From Krasilnikovozyma curviuscula (Eukaryota > Basidiomycota > Tremellomycetes > Cystofilobasidiales > Mrakiaceae), in contig MVAQ01000021.1 in assembly GCA_014825775.1 (NCBI GenBank), positions 110,447 through 174,446 on the forward strand: a stretch of 64,000 bases of DNA, written 5' to 3'. Below are positions 39,324-51,807 of this stretch, one piece after another. The notes under the pieces were generated by a model. It was not told where the DNA came from. It saw only the letters and a list, made by a program, of their open reading frames with translations, and did not search any database. Within the stretch, counting starts at the first letter, position 1. Each line of letters opens with the position of its first letter. The position numbers were made by a program, and so were the translations under genes.

Positions 39324-41935
39324 ATGTCTGAGGACGCTGGCAACCAACCAAGACAGTCGAAACGACCCATCGACGAGGCAGACAGGTTCTTCCTAAACCA
39401 ACTTACTAGTCTCATCCCAAGTTAGTTAGGTCTTCTTACCCATCTGCACTTGAAATGGAGGAGTTGGCCTCTATTTTGAATTTCGTCGTCCTCTCCTCGC
39501 CCAGCCATTCCCCTCATCTTGTTTCCCTCTGAGCTGACACCATTTCCTCACTGTGCCTTCTATCGCTCTGTTTCTTGAGCTCCAGATGGAAGATTTCAAC
39601 TCTATCATGGCCTCTATTAACTCTCAAGTCGGTGCAGGCACCAGCAGCCAATTCATCCCAGGTCTCGCTCAGCAGCCACAGCAGCAGCTCGCACCAACTG
39701 CAACCCCAATCCAAGCTGCCTCCATCCCACCTTCCGAATCTACCCCTAATCCCTTCCCAGTGCCAGATTCGGCTCCAACTCCAGTAGGGACAGCACCGGC
39801 AGAAGCCCAGCCTGACTCCTCTGTAGTTCCCGTTCCCACATCCTCTTCAGCCACCACCGACAACTCTTCTGCCCCACCTGCTCAGCCTGCTCCCAAACCA
39901 GCCAGAGAGCAGAGAGCACATGCTCCTAGACCATCGTATGTTCAGGCCCCTGCTCCGAAGGAAAAGAAGTAGGTACCTGGCTCCCTTGTTTTCTTTTTTT
40001 GACGACTTTTTTGTGCCAATCGCGCGAGCATGCGATGATCTTCGCTGGGGTTTCCTTCGAATCCGGTTGGCACGGTGACGGATGATGGCTGTATGAACTT
40101 ATTTGTTCGGCGGTGTGGATTGCTAGATAGTAGAGTGTCTTCCGTTCTGTTTCCTCCTCTTTTGTTTACCTCTTTTCCTGTGATCGCCTTGCTCGCTTCA
40201 AATGTTATCTCGCCACGCCTTTACTGACCATTGTCTTCTCTTCTTCTCGTTGTAAACAGAGCAGCACAGGTGGCACCTACAGCTGCCTCTACGTCCTCTT
40301 CCACCACAGCTTCCTCGTCGACAAACGCCGTTACCTATGCCTCCTGGCAGTCGGCCCCACCAATCCCCGTCCAGAACCCAAACAATGTGAGCGAGAACGA
40401 CCTGCCACCACAGAACCTGCCGCCCGGTCCTCGATCCAAAAACAAGCCCACGTACTCATACGCGTCCATGATTGGGCAGGCCATCTTGGCGAGTGAGAGG
40501 AAGAAGCTTAGCTTGGTCGAGATTTATAATTGGATCAGCGCGGCGTATCCATTTTACAATAAGGGAGAAGGTGGCTGGATGAACAGTATCAGGCACAACC
40601 TCAGTTTGAACAAGAGTTTTCAGAAGGTTGGTCGTTTTTGTCTTGCCTATTGTTTTTTCTGCCTCCTCCTGTGCACTGACATCTTTTCTTGTCATCTCCC
40701 CCTCTTTTGTACCACAAACGTTACACTAGATGGAACGAGATTTCAATGGTCCTCAAGGCAAAGGAATGCTCTGGGGTATCGTTCCAGGCTGTGAATCCCA
40801 ATTTGAAGGCGGTCGCTATCGAAAGCCACGCCCAGGCTCTGTCGGCGCATCCTCTTCAACTTCCTCTCCACCTCAGCAACCCTCACCCTCCACTCAACCA
40901 ATCGTTTCATCTTCTGGAAGAGTCTATAACCATAAAGCAGGTCCGGGAAGGGGCGGTAAAGCTGCCGCAGGTCTCAAGAGAAAAGCAATGGAGGAAGCTC
41001 AGGCCGCCGCACGTGAGACTGTTGGCGCTGGAGGAGGCGGCGATTCAGAACTCGACGCTGCTAGTGATGATGACGACGAGCTTGAGGATGAAGGCGAGTC
41101 CGAGGAAGAAATTCGAGGAGGTGCTCCAGTGGCGACGTTCAAGAACCGAAGGCGAGCCAATACAGGCAACGGCGCGGACACATCCAGCTTGGCTCCTATG
41201 AGCTCGTCCCCTGCTGCAGCCAATGGTCTACATGCTGTTGACAAGAAGATCAGCCCCTTTGGTAACAACTCAACTTCTGCACCAGGCGTCAACGGCGACG
41301 GGGGGATCAACTGGCGTACGAATCCACACCGATCACCCATCACCAACAGCTCATCACGACCACCTGTGCCATCATACCTCAGTGGCTCCTCAATGAGAAC
41401 TTCCATTGGTGGTTCCACCAGCAGCGTTCGTGGTGGTGGGGACGAGGAGATTAGTGATGTCCGAGGCAGTGGTGTATCCCAACCCTTCGGCAGCGACTTT
41501 GAGCAGCCAGCTGCCAAACGAGTCAAGCTTGAAGAAGGCACAATTAATGGAGCTGTAACTGGTGCTCTTCCCACTTGGGCACCGCTCTCCCCACCCCTAA
41601 CCTCCTCCCAGTTCCCATCATCGTCCATGAGAGGCGAGGCTCAAAATACGGCCGACGACCTTGGCTTTAGCTCGAAATACGCATCCCTTATCTCCTCATC
41701 TACCGGCGATGCTCAAGCCGTTCCGGAATCGGCATCAGTCTCAACAGCAGCAGAAGTGCCAGCACCGGCGCAAGCTTCAGCGCCGTTGTCAGCATCAGCT
41801 CTCACAGAAGCCAAGGAGAAGGTCAAGCAGCTGGAAGACCAGGTGAAGGCTTTGATGGAGGCTGGTAACTCGCATGCTACTGCCTTGTCGATGGCTGCCA
41901 ACGGCGTCTCTAGCGGTCCTGTTGTTCAACGGTAG
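39324..41935 (+). CDS. Forkhead transcription factor
   Basis: Sequence-specific transcription factor. The forkhead domain (40435-40790) reads KPTYSYASMIGQAILASERK, LSLVEIYNWISAAYPFYNKG, WMNSIRHNLSLNKSFQK, spliced to MERDFNGPQGKGMLWGIVPG. N-terminal sequence is Gln/Pro/Ala-rich (MEDFNSIMASINSQVGAG onwards). The C-terminal part has acidic ASDDDDELEDEGESEEE, a KRVKLEE nuclear-signal-like stretch and a short coiled coil (EAKEKVKQLEDQVKALMEAG). Exon 1 (MSEDAGNQPRQSKRPIDEAD) looks coding and is followed by a GTTAGT donor, but I could not join it in frame to the ATGGAAGAT exon at 39586. Either the first exon is partly untranslated or the true junction is non-canonical, so the start is uncertain (39324 or 39586). 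The intron at 39971-40260 is long for this region. Confidence 0.85.
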
Positions 41936-42569
41936 ATATGGTCGCGCGAGTCACATTTTGGACTCTTTTGGTGCTTGGCGATGTAAAATGCCATAGTGTG
42001 AACGCGACAATAAAACAAAATCGGTGGTGGGAAATGTAACTCTTTCCCTGTCGTCGTCTATGTGTCATCTTAGGTTTCATTTGGTACATTTGGTACATTT
42101 TCTTATTACTTGCGACATCTATTTGCGTCGCCTTTCTACCACAAACACAATCCTCTCATAACACGGCTGTCTATTGTGACGTCGGCTCCATTTTTATTTT
42201 TTTATTATTCCAAGAGCTTGATAGTTCTGATATTCCGTTTGTCCATGACGAGCCTCGCCTGCTTTCTCTTTTGAGTCCTTCTTGAGTGACAAAACTACAC
42301 AGGGCGATTGAGGAACCACCAGATTTATGTAAGTGCTGGAAAGTTGCATGTGGCTACTGGCGCACAAAAGTATTTGGGTCTTTAATTCGGCATTATTGGA
42401 CCCAAATCATCCGGTACTCAATCAGAATTTTGGGTAGTCATAAGATTGGTTATCAGACGGCAAAGCCTTTTGCAGCTATGAGATTAAAGGACGACCATCA
42501 CGTAAACATGCACAAAAGAGCGTTCATAATGTTCATTTCTACAAGGAATCATATATATCATGCCCAAAT
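41936..42569. other. Convergent intergenic region
   Basis: About 630 bp between the forkhead stop and the RPT5 stop. It holds both 3' UTRs. A short tandem repeat of tttggtaca is visible at about 42077-42098. No gene seen. Confidence 0.35.
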
Positions 42570-44959
42570 TTAAGCAAAGTAGAACTCTGGAGATGCAAGA
42601 GAATGGTATGCTCAGTTACTGCTTGCTATCTTCGACGTGTACAGTAAAAGGGCGAAGAGGAACGTACGATCATTCTTCTTCTTCGACTGGACTTCAAGAA
42701 TACCACTGTAGACAACAAAATGGACGTTAGAAGGCGAGCAAAAAGAGACGCAAAGTAAGAAAGGGTTGTGATTGACCTGTGGAAGTGCTCGTGATGCAGT
42801 TCGGTGGCTCCTTCTCGGAGCGCGATCATACCGGCTTCAACACAAACGGCTTTGAGTTGAGCCTAACACGAGAAATGATATCTTGTCAGTATTTAGTAAC
42901 AGTATACGTTGGAGAACTGTTGAGTGACGTCAAGAGGTTTGACTCACTCCATTGAACTCCTCTGTGCTCCCCGCCAACTCGGGGAAGTTGACACTCTTTC
43001 CAACATTCATCTTTCTACTGTGAATCTCCAATATATTCGCCCTCGCCTGCTCGTTCGGAAGAGGGAACTCAATTTTTCGGTCTAGACGACCGGATCGGAG
43101 GAGAGCTGGATCGAGAATATCGATTCGGTTCGTGGCGGCAATAACCTGCACAAAGTACCAGGAAATCATTTTCGTCAGAAACCAAACTGAAGATAGAGAA
43201 CAAAGAACAACAGGAGTGGGATCCCGTGGCATAAAGGAACCGACTCACTTTGATTCTCTCGTCGCTTCCGAAACCGTCTAGCTGATTCAACAACTCTAAC
43301 ATCGTCCTCTGAACTTCACGATCACCACTCTTCTCGGAATCAAATCGCTTCGTGCCAATTGCATCTAATTCGTCGATAAAGATGATTGCAGGGGCTTTCT
43401 CCTTCGCCAGCTCAAACGCATCTCGGACAAGTTTAGCACCGTCACCAATAAACATCTGGATTGTAACGCAGAACAAAAGGGAGCAGAAATGGGTCAGCAG
43501 GAAGGAAGGTAGTCGAGAAGTAGTAGAATGGGTTGGGACTGACTTGGACCAAACTCGGGGCGGCAAGCTTCAGGTAGCACGCGTTCGTTTGCGCCGCACA
43601 TACCCTTGCCAGTAGGGTCTTACCCGTTCCAGGAGGACCATACATTAGCGCACCTTTGGGGGGTTTAATTCCGAGCGTCTTGAACTTCTCGGCCTGTTGC
43701 ATCGGCAGGACACTGCAAATTCACCGACCGCAACACGTTTAATCTTCGATCAGACAACGACAAGTGAAATTACTAGGGAACGTACATTGCTTCAACGAGT
43801 TCTTCAATCTGTTTATCCAACCCTCCTATGTCAGTATACGTCCCTGTCGGCTTCTCCTCAACCTCCATCGCTTTTACACGCGCGTCGTACTCTGCGGGTA
43901 GCTTGTCGAGGATAAGGTACGAGTCCTTGTTGACGCCGATTAAGTCTGACGGCTTGAGTGATTCGGCTGGGACAAGACCTACTAGAGGGAGGAAGATGGT
44001 CTGAGGAAAAAAAAAGAGACGAAGTGAGAACCTTGGCGAAGGGGGAAGACAAGAGAAGGAAGGACAGGGTGTTTACCTGGCGAGTTGAGGTTTTGATGAC
44101 GGCACTTTTGCCTCGGACTTCGGTATGTTCGTTTCGTGCTGCACCATCGTCTTCTGCATCAGGTGCGACATCGAGGAGCTTTCATCAAGGAGACAAATAT
44201 ACAATTAGCAATACTTTCGATGCTGAATGCATTTCATGCTAGGACGAGACTCACTTCGACGACGTTGGAAACTAGATAAGGCAGCTGTTTGTTCTGTTTA
44301 ATCTTTTGCTTGTTGTCTTGAATCTTTGCGAGCATCTGAGATTCGAAGGCAACCACCAAATGACAAAAGGATAAACATTGCAGAGAAGCACAGAGAGTCT
44401 AAATAGAAAGTGGTACGCACAGTGGATTTTTCATGCTGTAATCTCATGTTCTCCGATCGCATCACCTGTGTAGAAGAAGACCAAAAGAGGCAGGTGGGTC
44501 AGTCTGGAAATCAATGAAGCCGCGAGCGACGAGGTGGAGCTTTGTTGAATTCGTTCGACATTTTAAAGATGCTCTTCCGCATCAAAATCCATCTACATCA
44601 CAGAAATGGTGATGCAGCATAGATGAACACCAGTGTAGTATCTCAGAAAATCCCAGCTGGACGACCCTGTCATCCAACCGCCTGGGTCTTCTTTCTCCTT
44701 TCTTTCCAATCACCCAGCCCTCCCCAAAGCTCAAGAAAGACTCAAAACGCACCTTGATATCATTCTCAATTAGCCTGGCCTGCAGCCTGATGTCGTCAGG
44801 CGAACTCCTCTTAATCTCGTCTGGAAGGTGATCAAACTCTCCCTTCTGCTTCTCTGGTTCAGCTGCTGGCGTCGATTCCATTGGCACGTCCTCTGCCGTC
44901 GTCGTAGTGGGCTCTTTTGACAGGAGCGGGGTAGAGGAGGTGGGCTCTTCGTCTGACAT
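42570..44959 (-). CDS. RPT5: 26S proteasome regulatory ATPase Rpt5
   Basis: Subunit of the hexameric AAA+ ring of the 19S particle that unfolds substrates and opens the 20S gate. Start [11 protein letters not shown]-terminal coiled coil ([16 protein letters not shown]); OB region with [16 protein letters not shown] (about 44090) and [40 protein letters not shown]; Walker [21 protein letters not shown] (43640); Walker [38 protein letters not shown]. The C-terminal exon is only 17 bases plus one from the previous exon: after intron 42587-42667 the protein ends KKKNDQFYFA, analogous to the Rpt5 gate-opening tail. The penultimate residue is F where the HbYX motif has Y. The identity is secure from the N-terminal and ATPase motifs. 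Confidence 0.93.
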
Positions 44960-46316
44960 GCTTTGTGTGGGTGATGAAAGGCAGGGTCGTGAGTAAGGAT
45001 GAAGCGTCGATGCAGGCGTTTGTGCTTCCAGCTGGATGTTGTGGCGTCGACGACCAGCCGGGTAATTGGACACAAATGCGTTCATTTGCAATTGGCCTGA
45101 GAGAACTACCAACAGTTTCCTTACTGATTAGCTGTATTCTAGATGGACCTCGAGCTTTTTTCGCACCTGTACGCGCGGTCCACTCCGTGTTGCGCAATCG
45201 GCTTCAGATAGCCAGGTGCTTGGTGAAGAGAGGAACAAAATAATGAAAGCAGAAGAGACTCACTTGATTACCAGAATTATACACAGTATTTCTAAAGTTG
45301 CTCTATCTGTCGCTATGGCTGAGAATCTTCCATCATTCCCTGCAGCACAACATTCCCCCCCTCACGAACGCCAAACACTTAGCTACGTTGGGAAAGGGTA
45401 CTTTATTTTTAAAGATAAAACAAATTCGCAAGGGTATTTCTAACCTAACCTAAATTGGACGTTCAGGTTCGTGCACAACGTCGCAATACAGTCAGTCGAA
45501 GGATAATGTCGCATATCGCTCTCTTCGGGGGCGTTTCACATCACCTGTCGCCCTTGTTGTATCCACGCAGAGTTCAAGCGAATGGAACTTTTCCAAGAAA
45601 TGAATTCTGAACTTTTGACTTACTAATGAACGAATATCAAGCTTTAGACGAGAAGCAGGATGGTACTCGACTGTAATCTGTCAACGCTACAGGGAGACTT
45701 GAACATCACTTCAGCTGACAGAGTGAAACAGCAGAAGAAAACGAAACTTCCTCTTGCGACCAAGAAAGATGAGGAATGATACCACCAGCTGCGCTGCGAA
45801 ATTAGTATTTCTGATCAATCTGATCAATTTCGTGAATTAGAGCTACTTGTATCCACATCTCCTGCTCGCCATGCCTTCCCTACGTATCTAACCTGATGTC
45901 AACCACTCCCAATCAATATTCCAAGCCTATTCAACAGACATTTATCACTGTTTAGGAACTTCTATAGGACGCAAATAGATTGCGTAAAAGCAATAGGGCA
46001 CAAACGCGGACTGACCTTGGGATTATGTTTCCAAGCACTTTGGTAAACACATTTAAGCAAAACCGAGAAAAATGTCCCAGCAATTAATATCCAAACCAAA
46101 AGGAGGAACGTTATGACTGTTATTCAAAGGTATTCGCAACGGATTGCCGATGGACGTCAACACACGGAAGTGAAATTGACACGGTACGTTCTGCAAATCC
46201 TCACCAGCTCCCCATGCATCAGCAAGATGCTCCGGGCTCCATATCCTTGAACGCCAGATAGCTACAGACATAGCTGTTGAGTGTATTTCGGGGGGGAATC
46301 AGCCCTCAATTGTTTA
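44960..46316. other. Intergenic region upstream of RPT5
   Basis: About 1.36 kb. Holds the RPT5 promoter and the 3' flank of a small membrane-protein gene. A short C-strand telomere-like motif (ctaacctaacctaa, 45440-45453) occurs. No coding exon supported. Confidence 0.35.
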
Positions 46317-46892
46317 TCAGAGCGCCTCCTCAGCATTCCAGCACAAGAAACTAGACTGACCAGACCACAGTAAGACCAGAGGCCCTAAAACCAGTAGCTC
46401 AACCACGTTGAACGTGTAAGGATATACGGATGATGATGCCCAGTTTCCATTGGAATCCTCTCTGAGGATGGGTGAAATCCAAAGAGTGTAGAACAAGACT
46501 CCAGTAGAAACCGACAGAATGCAGTAATAAATGTAATTTTGGGTCTGCTTGATCGTTGGAGTATCCTTCTATATAAATTGAGGCAGATATTCAGGCGTCA
46601 AATGGAAAGGAAACCTCACTCGAGAACACACTTCTTGTTCAAAGGCGCGGAGGATAATTGATGAAGTATGATTGAGTCTTACCTTAAAGTATATCCACGC
46701 TGAATAAGCAGCCATACCCACAGTACCCATTAACCCACCAATGAAAGGCATGATGCTCCTCCTCCTCAAACCATCTTCATCCGTAACGTAAATATTTCCA
46801 AACAATTGTATGGCGATCATGTCGTAGATCAGGAGCACCAAGTGGTGCATCCCTCTCTTGGTACGTTGAGTACCATTGGATTTGGCATCCAT
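46317..46892 (-). CDS. Small four-TM membrane protein, unrecognised
   Basis: Two exons (46892-46683 and 46568-46317) join in frame to 153 residues starting MDAKSNGTQRTKRG. A short basic N-terminus is followed by four likely membrane helices: LVLLIYDMIAIQLFGNIYV, MPFIGGLMGTVGMAAYSAWI, YIYYCILSVSTGVLFYTLWI and VVELLVLGPLVLLW. The coding frame, intron signals and hydrophobic pattern support a real gene; I do not recognise the family. An upstream in-frame ATG (MSSRLVSSF, 46955) would add about 20 residues. The last few residues depend on whether a GTCAGT after LLWSG is used as a donor. Confidence 0.55.
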
Positions 46893-48488
46893 CTTGCTTG
46901 TAGTGGATGCGGTGTGTAATGTTTGGGAGAAAGAAGACACGAGCCTCGAGCTCAAAATCGTTTATTTTTAGTTATCTCAAGATCTGCAGTAGCTGCTCTA
47001 AGACGGCTGATGTTGTTGATGTTTTCTTCAATCTTCGATTGGTTTCGAATACTAACATGGGATGCAAAGGCATAATGAAAGATAAACGTACCACGAATTC
47101 GATACCTATCGACTCACAATGTGGACTGACAATCGTTCCCCACGATACCTTTCGGAACCCTTTCAGCTCTTCGACTACAGCAGCTGCCTTTTATACCACA
47201 GATCTTTCTTTCAACTGGAGCTTTAGAACTGATACCTAAGATGCCATTTCTGGCAAGAGGCATGAAGTGGACTCACAACGGAACCCATTTTGTCGTCGTC
47301 GCATAATATGAAGTCGCCAGGTGTTTACGTATGAAGAACTGCTCTAGGTTGCGACTAGCTCTACATTCGTTCCTTGAAATTATATTAATACTACCGAATT
47401 GGTGAGATAGCTCAGTGTTTCTACCTGTCTGTTGTAACTCTTCACTTCCTCATGATTGTTTGAAAACGTTACCGAAGTCAAATTATGTTCAGGATATGCG
47501 CAAGCTACGGCAAACCTACCAAGACCAGGCTATCAGAGATCATTACAAAAATATTTGTTCGTCGAATCAACACAAAAGTGTTGCAGCTGATAGTAGTCTC
47601 AGCCAAAACCACCATCTCAACTTTAGATTTAACACCAGCTTCTCCCTTAATAAAATCGATATCTGTCGCTTTATCTTATAACCAAAATGTCCTCACCAAA
47701 ATTTCAAACCATCTTCTGGAGTCTTCTTCGAAATATAAACGAAACTAAGGAAAGAAGGGTGTTGAGAGGAACCGATAATTGGGGCGGTCTGTTCAAAGCG
47801 GCAAGAGATACAGGGTTTCTTCTACGAAGTGATAAGACACTTTTATACTAAAAGAAGTCACGTAGTATTGCGAAAGATTATGCCGTCGAGCCCCTTTTAC
47901 CTTTTGAGATTGAGTCTCTGCATGGACAGAGCAGCTGATGAAGTTGCTTCAATGAACTTTTAATAGATATCTTGCGTTCTTCCTGAGTTACTTATTAACA
48001 GAAATACTTAAAGTGCATTTGTTCCTCATAAGATTGGAGGCACCCTGCTCATCACCTTCGCCAACCTATCAATACGCTCGCCTTCCTCGCCGACTTTCGC
48101 TATCTCACTGGGTCACCGTAGTTTGACTTATCTCGTCTCTCGTCTAAACTGAGTCGTTTAGGGGACAGTGGTCGTGACATCTGACAACGGAAAGTTTTTC
48201 CTCTGCATCGCTGTTTTTTCGGCGTGGCAACATAAGCGTGTAGGTCGTACGAAATGGTAAAGAGTGCAGCTAGAGAGGCGGGATCTAATCGTATAACGTA
48301 TTGTGAACAAGAATAAAGTCTATCTCGCCTAAAAGCAGTGTTATCTATAATTTCATTGATCAGCGCACATAGCCGTTGTCGTTAATTCCTGTGGTGGCCG
48401 CCCTTATATAGAGTGTCGGAGCGAGATCAACCAGTTCTGTCCCCTCCCTAGCCTCACAGAAGATTCACTAGCAGATTCAAGATCAATC
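46893..48488. other. Long divergent intergenic region
   Basis: About 1.6 kb between the small membrane protein and the transporter gene. AT-rich, with only unconvincing ORFs. It contains the transporter promoter with a TATATA at 48405-48410. No RNA gene or repeat recognised. Confidence 0.35.
48405..48410 (+). promoter_or_regulatory. TATA-like box upstream of the MFS transporter
   Basis: TATATA about 80 bp upstream of the transporter ATG, followed by a pyrimidine-rich stretch. Position is plausible for a core promoter element; no experimental support. Confidence 0.35.
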
Positions 48489-50964
48489 ATGCCTTCGACA
48501 TTTTCTTGGTCACAATTCGTGAAGAGCGGAGGACCAGCCCGTGTACCTGCCTACTTATGTTTCTGGCTGAGTTTTATTTCTCTTGGAATGGATCTGGGTA
48601 AGTCTTCAATGCTGTTTTCGTACGATGTTTCGAAGAAATAACCTTTCTCATCTTTTCTTCTGGATCATGTAGGTATCGTTGGAAGTATTCAAGCTTCCGA
48701 CCAATGGCAAAACTATTTCAATTCTCCTTCAGGATCGACTTTAGGTCTTCTCAACGGTATTAGTACTCTAGGAATGGTAATCGGAGCACCTATTGGACCA
48801 TATGTCGGGGGTCCTTTTGGTCGCAAGAAAGGTGCGATGGTTGGATCTATCATTACAATTATTGCTACCGCGCTCCAAGCAGGTGCTGTAAATGGTGAGT
48901 AATTCCGATTTAACAAGAAACTGCATAAGCTAAACTTCAAGACGTATCCTTTCTTTCGACAGTGCATATGTATCTGGCAGCAAGATTCTTCATTGGATTT
49001 GGTTTCGTGATTGCCCACACTTCCTCGGTGCCCTACTTGAGTGAATTCGCACCTGATGCAGAACGTACTATTGCTATGGGGGTAAGCCACAAAATGTTTC
49101 CCAAAAACTACAGTATTCCGGTGTCAACCGAGCATACCTCTGCGATATCGACTAACGCATTTCTGTTTGCCCAATTCAGATCTATGTCCCAATATACTTT
49201 GTGGGTTCTATTTTGATATCTTGGACCTGCTACGCTACTGTCAATTATCCGACAGATTGGTCTTGGAGGGGACCAAGGTGAGTAAATTTCTGAAAACAAG
49301 GGTCACGCCCAGCCACAAAATGAACCACCTCCACCTCTTGTTTAGTATCCTCCAAGCGGCTCCATCTGTATTCCAGCTCCTACTTCTGTTGTATGCGCCA
49401 GAATCGTAAGTCTCACTATACGTGCTTCTGAGAGACATGCGGCTACTAATGAATTCTGTGCTCCATCGTTTCATTTTTCAGACCACGATGGCTTGCAACC
49501 AAAGGTCGCTACGACGAATGTTACCAAATATTGGTCAAATGGCACGGTCGTGGTGAGGAAAATGAAGAAGTCAAGGAAACCTTTAAAGCCATGTGAGTCT
49601 TTCTGTGATTAACGTTGAGTGATAGCGCCGGAGTTGAAAACTCTGACGATTTATTTCTTATCCCTCATCGAATCTCAGTACTCTGGCTTCTCAACAGAGC
49701 AAAGATGAAGGCAGATGGATTGATATGGTAAATACCAAAGCCAGCAGAATCAGAACGGTTATCATTGCAGTCTCCGCCTGGTAAGTACATCTTTTTGATA
49801 GAGTAAGTAAATAGAGTTTTACAAACTGATACGCTTACTCTGCAGTTTCTCGCAGTGGTCGGGGAATTCTCTAATCAGTTATTACATCGTCACTCTACTT
49901 AACTCTGTTGGATACACGGATCCAAAGACGCAAACGTAAGTCTTTTGTGAGCAAGTAGTATTTCGTGAACTTACTAGCTATATCCTCTTATTTTCTTGAA
50001 GTCTGTTCAATGGTATGCTTTCTGTCTGGGGTCTCATCTGGAACTGCGCTGTCGCACCGCTGGCTCAGAAATATGGTCGTAGAAAGATTTTCTGTATTGG
50101 TGCAGGGTCGATGCTCGTGACCTGGACAATATTTACTGCTGGCACAGGTGGTGAGTTTGCTGCCAGAGACAATACCACGATGTTTGCACGACTGATAATT
50201 TAGCATCCTTTCTATCTAGCTTACGAGAAAAATCCTGACAAGCATATTGGTGGTATGATCCTTGCCATGATTGTACTCTTCGTAAGTAAACGTGGCTTGC
50301 AACCCTCAACAAAAGGCAAAGCTAACCCGACTCATAACTTTGCACGAATAAGAACATGGGTTACGGAATGTGCTGGTCTGCAGTGGCATTCTATCCAACC
50401 GAGTTATGGTCTTCAGCTATGAGAGCCAAGGCACAAGGTGTCAATGCATTCTTTGATTACATGGCGCTCTTCGTTAGCATTTACGTCAATCCAATCGCAA
50501 TCGATGCTATAGGTGAGCCCAAAATATCCTCCTGGTTTTTTTTTTAGCCATGCGTTGCTGATGCAGAGTTTATTGTTTTTCTAGGATGGAAATATTTTAT
50601 TGTTTACATCGGGCTCTTATGCTTGGAGTTGACTTTCGTTTACCTCTTTTACGTTGAGACCAACAAGCACAGTATTGAAGATATTGTGGATTACTGGAAC
50701 GGCCAGATGGGAGAACGTGAGTTATTATTCTCTTGTGTTTTGAAAGTTATGGCATCTAACACACTGTGTTGGGTCTTAATTTTAGCCAAATGGTTCGGTG
50801 GCCCCGGATCATATAAGATGATGAATGAGAATGCCCGAATGTCAGCTGAAAAGAGGGCTGCCGCTTCTCTTAAAGACGCAAATAGTGCGTCAGTCTCTGT
50901 CCAAGATGAAACTAAGGATGAGAAGGAAGTAACTGCTGCTGTAGTAGTCCTTCCCAGCATCTAA
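48489..50964 (+). CDS. MFS sugar transporter
   Basis: Plasma-membrane permease of the sugar porter family, proton symport expected; substrate unknown (Lac12-like hexose/disaccharide permeases are the closest fungal type by feel). Start MPSTFSWSQFVKSGG. Exons are joined across about ten short introns. Hallmarks: GPYVGGPFGRKKGAMVGS (loop 2-3), ARFFIGFGFVIAHTSSVPYL then SEFAPDAERT (after TM4), WSWRGPSILQAAPSVFQLLL, YAPESPRWLATKGRYDE (PESPRW), SQWSGNSLISYY (TM7) and KYGRRK (loop 8-9), FYPTELWSSAMRAKAQG, YVETNKHSIEDIVDYW after TM12. The tail is short and charged and ends VVLPSI. A SAM methyltransferase gene follows on the same strand about 0.85 kb on. Confidence 0.88.
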
Positions 50965-51807
50965 ACTGGACGAGATCTAGGGGATAGAGTCGCTACGCAT
51001 GTTGAGTATTATATATCATGAAGATAAATTATCATAGATCGATTAGTAGATGGTTAAACTTAGACTGAGTAAGCTTAGATTGACGAAGGAAATCAAGGAT
51101 GAACTGCAGATTCAGAGTCAATATATTCTACCATTTATATATGTATTGTATTGTATTTACCTCATTTCCTCAGCCAGCGGAGCACCAATTCGTCTTTTAT
51201 GTGAATAACTGCCGCAGAGAACATCTCAGAATACATTGATGATCACAGACTGCAAAGGTACACTTACAGCCCACGACGCCGGTACCGCATTGCTTTTCTT
51301 ATTGTACCCAGTTCCGGCTCAGATAGCGACAAAGAGGCGTCATTTCCAGGCGACGGACTGTCGGCGCACATCGATGATGTTCACTCCCAGGACCTTCGAT
51401 TAAGCAAGCAGAAGCCCACGGCTGCTTTACTTACGCCACAAAGTTGTTTGGTCTGGCTGATCATGTCGCACGTAAATTCCCCCTTGAGAGTTCTCTATTT
51501 CAATCTGTGGATAAGAAAGAAAAGAGGGCAAGGATGGTTTCTCTTAGCAATCATAGTGTATAATATCTTCTTGAGAACATTGTTTCCATCGGGTTTCGTG
51601 AGTTACTATGCGTCTTCAAGCACAGACAGCCTGGTTCTTTATCTAGCGAGCTGAGCGCAAAAATACGGAGACAGTCGGATCGAACTTACGGGCAATGTGA
51701 AACCCAACAACAACCTGCCCTAAAGTATATTATCTCTCCCAGCTCCATATAGGGATTCCTAGAATAGCAAAAACAGCAGGAATACTGGCAGAGCAGAGGC
51801 AGCCATT
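50965..51807. other. Intergenic between transporter and methyltransferase
   Basis: About 840 bp on the co-directional side. No coding exon recognised; must contain the methyltransferase promoter. Confidence 0.35.

Noticed and set aside
40999..41628. 209-codon minus-strand ORF
   Set aside because: Antisense shadow of the Ser/Pro/Gly-rich part of the plus-strand forkhead gene; low-complexity composition.
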